The notes below the pieces were generated by a model. The model had not been told where the DNA came from and did no database searches. It saw only the letters and a program-made list of their open reading frames with translations. From Armatimonadota bacterium (GTDB lineage: Bacteria; Armatimonadota; UBA5829; JAUSEB01): a DNA stretch of 34,619 nt. The stretch covers positions 1-34,619 of the forward strand of contig JAUSGG010000242.1 of assembly GCA_030649165.1 (NCBI GenBank). Direction: 5' to 3'. The translations under genes and the position numbers were made by a program. Shown here one piece after another: positions 19,991 to 26,387 of this stretch. The number at the start of each line of letters is the position of its first letter. Within the stretch, counting starts at the first letter, position 1.

Positions 19991-20746
19991 CTATTCGGCA
20001 AGTGCGCGGTCGATCGCACTAGAGGCCGGCGCCAGTTTTGTCTTCGAGATCTCGCACACGGCTATCCCGGTCAAGCATGTCAAGCGTACCAGCCGCAGGC
20101 TCATTTCATGGGCAATAAACTGTCCAAGTCGGCAAAGGCCCAAATAGTTTCCGTATGCGCGTTCAACCATGTACTGAGACGCATAGAATGCATTCACCGA
20201 AAGGCCTTCATCGGAAGGTGCAAACGTAACGTGCTGCAAACAAGGAAAGCCAAGCTGTGCTGCCGCGGAATGATCTCGGTTTGGATCAAACACAGCGACT
20301 TGAAGAACACTTCGACGCACGCCCTCGCGTCCGAGATAAGTTCCGATACCAAAGTCTAATTGATTCTCAGCGCCCTTCGGGCCACCGGAGATCATCCTTT
20401 CAAAGTACAATCCATGGGAGTTCTTGCGCGTCGCCTTCTGTATCCTTGGCAGGATATTCAGGTAACGCTTGTACAGAAGCTCACGTGGAGCCGCGGGATT
20501 CCAGAGAGATCGTGGAAAAATCGTGTTTGCGACCGTTTCGACACTCTGCTTACCCTCTTTTACGAGGAGATCTTCGAGAGCAGTACGAATTCCATTTTCC
20601 TCCTCAACGTTGCCGTATTCATCGAAGCCTGTAATAGCCACTATCAACGGCACCGTCTCTGAGTGGCCTCGCGCACTCGCCAAGCGCAACCCCCTGCCCC
20701 AGGCAATCGAGAGATTGCGCTCCTCCACGTAATGTTCACTCGGCAT
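19991..20746 (-). CDS. thymidylate-synthase-like protein with altered active site (251 aa)
   Basis: The C-terminal half aligns without gaps to the E. coli thymidylate synthase core. FPCLQHVTF holds the likely nucleophile Cys169 (TS Cys146). LSVNAFYASQYMVERAYGNYL parallels the TS segment with RSxD and N. By position, Asn200 equals the pyrimidine-recognising Asn177, and Ser190 equals Ser167. Ala189 replaces the phosphate-binding Arg166 and Tyr192 replaces Asp169. The TS His207/Tyr209 sugar contacts are not evident. RR at 144-145 may equal Arg126/127. The Cys and Asn suggest C5 chemistry on a uracil-type base, but on an unusual substrate. The start overlaps the metallopeptidase stop by 11 bases and has GGAGG upstream. 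The alignment was made by eye. Confidence 0.72.
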   Translation of the reverse strand: MPSEHYVEERNLSIAWGRGLRLASARGHSETVPLIVAITGFDEYGNVEEENGIRTALEDLLVKEGKQSVETVANTIFPRSLWNPAAPRELLYKRYLNILPRIQKATRKNSHGLYFERMISGGPKGAENQLDFGIGTYLGREGVRRSVLQVAVFDPNRDHSAAAQLGFPCLQHVTFAPSDEGLSVNAFYASQYMVERAYGNYLGLCRLGQFIAHEMSLRLVRLTCLTGIAVCEISKTKLAPASSAIDRALAE

Positions 20747-21587
20747 CTGCCGGTTCCTCCAGGTAGCGATATCGTGCCAGGCCGGTGAACCTCGGTCGGC
20801 TAACGCGTATCTCGATCGAGCGCGAGTTGTTCAAGGCCACACTTCCACTGCCAGAAATCGTCGCAGCTATGTGAACCCTAGGTTTTGTCTTGCGAATCGC
20901 GCACGCGCCCGTGAATCCTGCGCTCGGCGGAATCACCGCGACGTCCCCGATCTCAAGCTCAATAGGTCGTTCACCCCAGTGATCATCAACAACAAGAAGG
21001 TCTTGGTCGATCTGAAAACCGGCTAGGTCAGATCTGAGTTGCGTCAATTTCTGTTTTAGAAGTCCGGTTGCGACACTGGACAGCACGCATCTCAGGGTAC
21101 ACTCCATATGCCCGATCAACGTTGTGTATCCCACGCCAAAATTCTGAGCCACTACGTACACTTCATTCGGTCGCGGTGATTTCAGCGACCATCCACGACG
21201 GTCGAACGCCGCTTCCACGGCTATCTTTGGCATGAGAAGGCCGGCGGCGAACCGATGCGCCAAGAATTCGTCTGAACTCCATGCCCCAGGATCGTCATCG
21301 AACAGCTGATCTAGGCATGTTCCGTGGCCAAAGACGTGATGCCCAATCTCGTGGGCGCAGCTATATCTACGGCGTCCTGCCGGACGTTCCGTACTCAAGA
21401 GAATTACCGGCGAAGGTTCTCGAGCGTAAATTGCCTCTAAACTTGACAATGCGATCAGACGAACCGAGAGCCCGATTCGGTCGGCCAATTCAAACGGACA
21501 TACGGCATCGGATGGGCCGATGCCGTATTTAGCGCGCAGCCGCGATGCTTCTGCCGCAGCGCGCGTGGCAAGTTCTCGGACGTTCAC
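20736..21587 (-). CDS. ImmA/IrrE-family zinc metallopeptidase (283 aa)
   Basis: The zinc motif HEIGH lies at 79-83 within SCAHEIGHHVFGHG. The third ligand is likely Glu107 in DEFLAHRFAAGLLMP, the family signature. An N-terminal helical segment (residues 1-40) precedes it, and a C-terminal half of about 130 residues, beta-rich, has no motif I recognise and may be a sensor or ligand-binding domain. ImmA-type proteases inactivate an XRE repressor encoded beside them, as in ICEBs1, and IrrE-type ones respond to DNA damage. The GTG start overlaps the XRE stop (GTGA at 21584-21587), so protease and repressor are made together. Confidence 0.9.
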   Translation of the reverse strand: MNVRELATRAAAEASRLRAKYGIGPSDAVCPFELADRIGLSVRLIALSSLEAIYAREPSPVILLSTERPAGRRRYSCAHEIGHHVFGHGTCLDQLFDDDPGAWSSDEFLAHRFAAGLLMPKIAVEAAFDRRGWSLKSPRPNEVYVVAQNFGVGYTTLIGHMECTLRCVLSSVATGLLKQKLTQLRSDLAGFQIDQDLLVVDDHWGERPIELEIGDVAVIPPSAGFTGACAIRKTKPRVHIAATISGSGSVALNNSRSIEIRVSRPRFTGLARYRYLEEPADAE

Positions 21588-21913
21588 CGCTTCGGCGCCT
21601 TCGACTTCCGCATCGTCGTCAGTAAACGCACGATCCTGTCGAGGTCCGCAGGCTTGAGTTTGGCTAGCTCGCGCGCGGCGAGCCGCACCCGATCGTCGCC
21701 GATTCCGTCATTCTGATCCAAACCTGAAAGCCAAGATATGGACACATCGTAAATCCGGGCGAACTCAGGCATTTCCTCGGCAGTCACGCGCCTTCGCCCG
21801 GCCTCAATTTCTGAGATCGTCGGCCGATGCACATCAATCATCTTCGCGACTTGAGCCTGAGACAAGCCAGCCTGTTCACGTGCGAATCGGAGTCGGTCGC
21901 TCAGCCCACTCAT
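21584..21913 (-). CDS. XRE-family transcriptional regulator (109 aa)
   Basis: A helix-turn-helix of the Cro/cI type spans about residues 6-60: RLRFAREQAGLSQAQVAKMI, then HRPTISEIEAGRRRVTAEEM. A short helical tail (ARELAKLKPADLDRIVRLL) probably dimerises. Its start overlaps the carrier-protein stop (ATGA, 21910-21913), so it is the second gene of the operon. The inverted repeat over the promoter upstream (22219-22235) is a good candidate operator, giving autorepression. The metallopeptidase next door is the expected de-repressor. Confidence 0.92.
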   Translation of the reverse strand: MSGLSDRLRFAREQAGLSQAQVAKMIDVHRPTISEIEAGRRRVTAEEMPEFARIYDVSISWLSGLDQNDGIGDDRVRLAARELAKLKPADLDRIVRLLTTMRKSKAPKR

Positions 21914-22200
21914 TTCGACGAACCCTTCGATCCAAGCATCTTGCAGATCCGTTCGCCGATCTGTTTCAGATTGAGCGCGTGCTTTCCGTCCTCTGACGTA
22001 AAAATCGAATCAGTATCGAATTTGCATCCCAGCTTCTGCTCAATGGCGACCGTAACCTCCACGCCGCTAAGTGAATCGAAGCCGTCGAGGTCGCCCAATG
22101 GTCTCGACTCTTGATTGAGTTCTGTCCACTGGCGACCACTCGTGGTCTGAATGTCGCGCAGCACTGCGACAATCACAGATTCGATTTCCCTTGGTTGCAT
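21910..22200 (-). CDS. acyl carrier protein (96 aa)
   Basis: A short acidic carrier protein. The phosphopantetheine attachment motif is DGFDSLSGVEVT with the modified serine at position 43, followed by the helix VEVTVAIEQKLGCKF. It differs from a housekeeping AcpP in its longer loop and basic C-terminus (KMLGSKGSSK). The ATG at 22200 has GGAGG seven bases upstream. It is the first gene of the operon. No ketosynthase or fatty-acid genes are nearby, so it probably carries an acyl or aminoacyl group for a dedicated step, perhaps onto a nucleotide or base; that is inference. It would need a host phosphopantetheinyl transferase. Confidence 0.85.
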   Translation of the reverse strand: MQPREIESVIVAVLRDIQTTSGRQWTELNQESRPLGDLDGFDSLSGVEVTVAIEQKLGCKFDTDSIFTSEDGKHALNLKQIGERICKMLGSKGSSK

Positions 22201-22218
22201 AGCCTCGCCTCCCGCGTT

Positions 22219-22250
22219 GGTAAGATATTCTTACCACACGTAAGAAACAA
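22219..22250 (-). promoter_or_regulatory. operon promoter with inverted-repeat operator
   Basis: GGTAAGATATTCTTACC at 22219-22235 has perfect 7-base arms around TAT. A further GTAAGA half-site is at 22240-22245. On -, TTGTTT (22245-22250) and TATCTT (22222-22227) are 17 bases apart and can serve as -35 and -10 for the gene starting at 22200. The operator would cover the -10 box, which fits repression by the operon's own XRE protein. Confidence 0.55.
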
Positions 22251-22261
22251 TGTCTATGGTG

Positions 22262-22612
22262 CGGAGATTACTGCGTCGTCTGCGCTTCAGATCAGCCCAC
22301 CGACCGGGAACTGCCTGCAGAGTTCGCGACGCTGCGCAGGCTGCTCGAAGCGCGCATGGGCAAGTCAGGCAACGGGAGTTCGTCCAAGTCTTGCGCTTGC
22401 TGGAGGTGTTCCGCCCCGGCGATGTACTGGCCAGGATCATAGCGGCACTGTATTGAGGCGCGATCGGCTTCGACGCGTCGGTGAAGAGTCTCGATAGCTT
22501 CGAGTTCGCCGCCATTCCCTCGCTCAACACGACTCTGGCGCGGGGGCTGGCCCGCGCCGAGTACATTGCTCGGCGGGAAAACATTATCGCGGTCGGCAAC
22601 AGCGCCCCGGGA
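22262..22612 (+). mobile_element. degenerate IS21 remnant: end of istA joined to an inner piece of istB
   Basis: The first part reads an IstA C-terminal region in two frames (PTDRELPAEFATLRRLLEAR, then after a shift REFVQVLRLLEVFRPGDVLA and IGFDA). It jumps directly to an internal IstB stretch (VKSLDSFEFAAIPSLN, then EYIARRENIIAVGNS), which closely matches the intact IstB of this window. The sequence ends at the position of Walker A. A deletion has thus removed the istA end and istB start. Orientation is opposite to the copy at 16161-17310. Confidence 0.75.
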
Positions 22613-22614
22613 AG

Positions 22615-22686
22615 ATGGCGAAAAAGGGACATTCAGAGGAGCAGATCCTGCGCACGCTACTCACGAATTTATCGGTCATGTTTTAG
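22615..22686 (+). pseudogene. N-terminal scrap of an IS3-family OrfA
   Basis: Directly after the IS21 scrap, an ATG at 22615 begins MAKKGHSEEQILR, which resembles the start of IS3-type OrfA transposase helpers. It then loses similarity and stops after 23 codons. This suggests one insertion sequence joined to another by deletion. The stretch is short, so the identification is tentative. Confidence 0.4.
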
Positions 22687-22925
22687 CGCACTCTTCGAGA
22701 GATCCGGAAGATGAGGCGCGGCCGTATCGCGTCGTGCGTGAAATTATCGAGTCACTCGGTTTTGATTCTGCGGAGTTAGGCATCAGAGTAGAGCGCTTTT
22801 CAACATGCGCGGAGGGCACTCCAGAGGGCTGTTCGAAGGTGGAGCTTAGGAGCGCGCCCTTGCTAACGGGACCCACAGTTGGGCGAAATAACCGATCGAC
22901 CCTACATATGATTGGCGGCAAATAG
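22655..22925 (+). pseudogene. fragment of an unidentified gene behind the IS scraps
   Basis: The frame ending at 22925 has a protein-like segment (HEFIGHVLAHSSRDPEDEAR, then YRVVREIIESLGFDSAELG and IRVERFSTCAEGTPEG). The start is missing because the frame is continuous with insertion-sequence debris. I do not recognise the family. The composition is convincing for a real coding fragment of about 60-85 residues. Confidence 0.35.
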
Positions 22926-23173
22926 GGGAGCACACCAGGAGCAGCTTCGCACCGCGCAGGCCGGCGTGTTTTTCGCGTTTTGGGTCACCCGTACTCAGTT
23001 CCAACAGTCCGACATCTCCCACAACGTTGGTAGCAGTGTGGACTTCTTCCGACGGATACAAAATTCACTATCCTGCCTTGACTTTTGCCTTCCATTGCTT
23101 CTGACGGAAGTAGAGAGTATTCGTCGATGACTTTCTATGAGACAACGCGGCGAACGGGCGCAGGCTTGACTCC

Positions 23174-24769
23174 TTGACTTTGAACGAAGCCCAAACCCGT
23201 GCCTTCCAAATCGACCCACAGTTGCGTGCTGCTGACTGGAAACTCAAGGACCGCACCCAGGTCGGACTGGAAGTTCCGGTTGATGGCTATGACGCGGAGC
23301 CATGGAACGGCGTCACCGACTATTGCCTGTACGACCCAAGCGGCAACGTGCTTGCCATCGTGGAAGCCAAGCGATGCTCCCGCCACGCGCGCGACGCTGA
23401 CGAACAACTCCGGCACTACGTCACCGAGATCGCCAAGAAGCAGCCGTTTGCTCCCTTTGGGTTCATGGCCAATGGCCATGATATTTGGTTCTGGGAAGTC
23501 GGCCTCGCTAATCCGCGCCTCGTCGCCGGATTTTTCGCGCCCGCCGACCTAGAGCGGCTGAAGTTCCTACTTCGGAACCGACGCCCGCTTGAAGCGACCC
23601 CCATCAACAGCTCCATAGTCGACCGCGCCTACCAGCACGAGGCCATTCGCCGCCTCGCCGAGGCCTTCGCCGCCAACAAGCGCCGCGCGCTGCTCGTTAT
23701 GGCCACGGGGACGGGCAAAACGCGGGTGGCCATGGCCTTGATCGACGTCTTTCTCCGATCCAATCAGGCGCAAAACGTTCTCTTCCTCGCGGACCGTGAC
23801 GCCCTTGTCGATCAGACCCTGACCGATGGCTTCAAAGCCCACTTGCCTCACGAGCCTCGCGACCGGATCTACACGCATCAGATCGACAAAACGAAACGCC
23901 TCTTTGTTGCCACCGAGCAAACGCTGGCGCTCTGCTACGCCAAGTTCAGCCCAGGTTTCTTCGACCTCATCATCTTCGACGAAGCCCACCGCTCGCTCTT
24001 CAAACGGTTCACCGAAGTCATCGAGTACTTCGATGCCCGCATGATCGGTTTGACTGCTACTCCTGCCAACTTCATCGACCGCGACACCTTCAGGGTCTTC
24101 GGGTGCGATGCCAATGTGCCGACCTTCCTCTACGATTATCCGCAGGCTGTGAAAGAAGGCTTCCTCGTCGATTTCAGCCTGTACCAGGCGCACACCAGTT
24201 TCCAGCGCAAAGGCATCAAGGGCGTGGATCTCAGCGAGGAGGACCGCAACGCTCTCGCCGAGCAGGGCATCGACCCCGACAGCCTCGACTACGCCGGCAC
24301 GGCGATCGAAGTCGACGTCAGCAACAGAGACACCCTCCGCAAGCAATGGGAGGAAGTCATGGAGACCTGCCTCAAGGATCAGTCTGGCCAGTTGCCAGGC
24401 AAAACGATCGTCTTCGCGATGACCAAGAAGCACGCTCACCGGATAGCCGAGGTCTTCGAGGAGATGTACCCGCAGCATGTAGGCGTCGCCCAGGTCATCA
24501 TGTCCACGACCGAGAGGGTGCGAGACGGCAGCTACGGCGACGGTCTCATAACCAAGTTTAAAAAGAACAACCTACCACGCATCGCCATCTCCGTGGACAT
24601 GCTCGACACCGGCATCGACCTACCCGAGACCGTAAATCTTGTGTTCATGAAGCGAGTTGTCAGTAGGCACACCATGGCAGGGCTTACCGAACCGAAGTGC
24701 AACAATTTTGGGGACGCTTTGAGAACTGAGCGCGCCGATCTGGCGAGCGGAACAGATTCGTCTGCTTGA
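23174..24769 (+). pseudogene. hsdR: type I restriction endonuclease subunit HsdR, C-terminally truncated
   Basis: The N-terminal nuclease domain has the PD-(D/E)xK pattern: Asp49 in GVTDYCLYD and VEAKR with Glu64/Lys66. The motor follows with Walker A ATGTGKT at 177-183, DEAH at 269-272, GLTATP at about 293-298, and motif V-like VDMLDTGIDLPE. Similarity ends at NLVFMKRV near 24655, where motif VI (QMIGRGTR) should come. About 35 unrelated residues follow. Full-length HsdR would run several hundred residues longer. No hsdM or hsdS is in the window, so no working restriction enzyme is possible here. The likely start is a TTG at 23174. An ATG at 23127 in another frame looks like the original start, separated by a one-base shift. 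Confidence 0.85.
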
Positions 24770-24807
24770 ACAACGCCGATTAACCCAAGCATCAGAATCG
24801 AACCCAA

Positions 24808-25302
24808 GTCGGAAAGATCGAACTAAGGCGTACGCTTATCGATCTGAGAGAGTGCGTGCAGCATGCCGCAGAGACCAATCAGTCGGAGGTGGACCTAAAA
24901 TCTCTCGATGTGCGGCTTGAATTACCTGCGGAGCCGATCTACGCGTTCGTGGACCGGGAGCGCATTTGCCAGGTAGCGAATAACCTGATGTCGAATGCGG
25001 TCAAGTTCACGCCCAAGGGGGGCACCATTGTCTGGCGGCTATTTCAGGAACCGGGATGGCAAGTCATGAGCATTCGCGATAGCGGCGCCGGAATAAAAGC
25101 CGCTGACCTCTCGCAAATCTTCGAGATCTTCTTCCAAGGCGAGGTGTCTGGAGGCGTTCGCCAGGGAGGGCTCGGCATAGGATTGCCAGTAGCCAAAAAC
25201 CTGGTCGAACTGCACGGCGCAACGATCGAAGCTCGAAGCGATGGCGAGGACGCGGGAGCGGAGTTCATAGTGCGAATCCCCGCTCCGTCTCACAAGCCCT
25301 AG
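24808..25302 (+). pseudogene. C-terminal HATPase fragment of a sensor histidine kinase
   Basis: The fragment begins inside the linker after the dimerisation helix (GKIELRRTLIDLRECVQHAA). It covers the whole ATP-binding domain: N box RICQVANNLMSNAVKFTP, G1 RDSGAGIK, F box IFEIFFQGE and G2 GGLGIGLPVAKNLVELHGA. The sensor and phospho-accepting His are missing. It follows the broken HsdR with only about 40-150 bases of junk. A GTG at 24856 could start translation, but the product would lack any input domain. Confidence 0.75.
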
Positions 25303-25678
25303 CGTGTGCCAGCGATCTCTTCTGCCTGCTCCCGCCACACAGTCTACGTTGTTGAGCGTTCTCCGATCGCTGCCGGAGTTGAAAGATCGCGGTCTTTGGT
25401 CTGCAAAGTCGCCCGAGAGTTCGAATTGACTGCGCTCCGCCACCGACACCGTGCCTGGTGGCGCCCTCGCCGATCGCTGCGGCGCCCGCCTCGCGGGCGG
25501 GGGTCTGGAACATACCGATGAGCTGAGTCAAGAAGAGCGGAATCCCGTCCTCCAACTCCTCGGCCGTCGCGCGCAGAGCCGGCCTGTTGGCGACCTTCTC
25601 TCTGGTGCGAGCAATGATCTCTTCGCGGTTCGCGCTGAGGAACTCGTGCAGCATAGGATCCAAGATCCAATGCTCCAT
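25265..25678 (-). pseudogene. N-terminal fragment of an RsbRD-type sensor histidine kinase
   Basis: From the internal ATG at about 25654 the protein reads LHEFLSANREEIIARTREKV and ELEDGIPLFLTQLIGMFQTP, then GEGATRHG. These match the N-terminal sensor domain found in front of some histidine kinases. After that the sequence turns into Arg-rich noise. It ends inside the tail of the HATPase fragment on the opposite strand. The two pieces could be head and tail of one kinase rearranged by an inversion, or of two different kinases. Confidence 0.55.
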
Positions 25679-25917
25679 CCGCGCGCACGCTAGGTCAATA
25701 GGGGTCGGCAGGCGTGCGGTTTCCTTAAATCAGTGCTCCAAAGATCAAAAACAAAAGTGGCGTTTCTGCAACAAGAAAAGGAGCAGGCTCAATGCAAGCT
25801 GCGCAACGCTTCAGGTCCGTGTTAGGGATCGCCATTCTGCCGGATTACTGCGACCAATAGAAAGTACTTAAAACGCGGAATGATATTTCACGTTACCAAT
25901 CAAATTCTGTACCCGCC

Positions 25918-26010
25918 ATGCCTGAAAACCTGAAGCGAATTATGTTGGTCGACGACAATCATGATTCGGTCGAAGCACTGTCCGAAGCGCTCGAGATGAT
26001 GGGGTATCAG
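25918..26010 (+). pseudogene. response-regulator receiver stub
   Basis: An ATG at 25918 opens MPENLKRIMLVDDNHDS, the classic start of a CheY-like receiver with the paired acidic residues DD at 12-13. It continues VEALSEALEMMGYQ and stops matching there. The phospho-accepting Asp and the rest are lost. The following DNA is a BON-gene tail in another frame. It probably belonged with the nearby kinase pieces as a two-component pair. Confidence 0.6.
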
Positions 26011-26020
26011 GGCGCGGAGC

Positions 26021-26104
26021 CTGGAGGCCGCAGTCGTAGCGCGCTCGGTCCGGGGCGTGCGCGCGGTCGAGGACGATCTGCGCCTCCCGGCAGTCGAGCA
26101 CTAA
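26021..26104 (+). pseudogene. C-terminal scrap of a BON-domain gene
   Basis: In the frame from 26021 to the TAA at 26102-26104 the DNA reads LEAAVVARSVRGVRAVEDDL. This is nearly the same as the last 20-odd residues of the BON protein ending at 30833 (LQAAVLARSVPGVRAVENDL). The nucleotide similarity continues a little into the 3' flank (AACACTAA versus GAGCACTAA, then CCGCAGCGCC-like sequence). It is therefore a partial duplicate or a relic of a paralogue. Confidence 0.65.
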
Positions 26105-26209
26105 CCCGACACCGCAGCGCCCCACAGTAGCTCGACCATGGTGGGAAACGCCATTTGATTGGGGTCAAAAGGTTTGTTCGCGTGAAGATGAGTCTCGGTC
26201 CGAGTTGAA

Positions 26210-26345
26210 GCTAAGAGCCTTGCCGAGTCGGTTTTGCCTGAAGCACGGCGCCGAACCCACCCGAACAGCACACGACGGCGCCCGAAGGTGCGGCGGCTGG
26301 GGCGGGAATGGGCGGTTTGCTGGGCGGTGGGTTGAGGTGGGTGCC
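26210..26345 (+). pseudogene. remnant of a second YflT-like stress gene
   Basis: From 26263 one frame reads EQHTTAPEGAAAGAGMGGLL, then GGGLRWV. This mirrors EQHTKAPEGAATGAGSGAIL and GGALGWMV of the intact gene at 15507-16034. Upstream (SVLPE at about 26227) is the likely counterpart of SVLFPD in a shifted frame. The rest is lost about 40 bases before the ATPase start. Confidence 0.55.
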
Positions 26346-26387
26346 GGGTCCGTCACCGGTCCGGGGATTAAGCAACAAAAGGTGTGA

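Noticed and set aside
16161-22612. Functional composite transposon
   Set aside because: Neither IS21 copy has a complete istA, no target duplication was recognised, and the right copy has lost its ends. Only a historical role is possible.
22231-22632. 133-codon frame on -
   Set aside because: It is the antisense of the IstA/IstB remnant; the same shadow appears opposite the intact istB.
23567-24478. Open frame of 303 codons on - inside hsdR
   Set aside because: It is antisense to conserved HsdR motifs. Its Val/Glu/Asp/Gly-rich composition is that of a codon-phase shadow.
25790-25861. 22-codon frame with AAGGAG upstream (starts MQAAQRFRSV)
   Set aside because: It has a fair ribosome-binding site but no family resemblance and lies amid debris; too weak to call.
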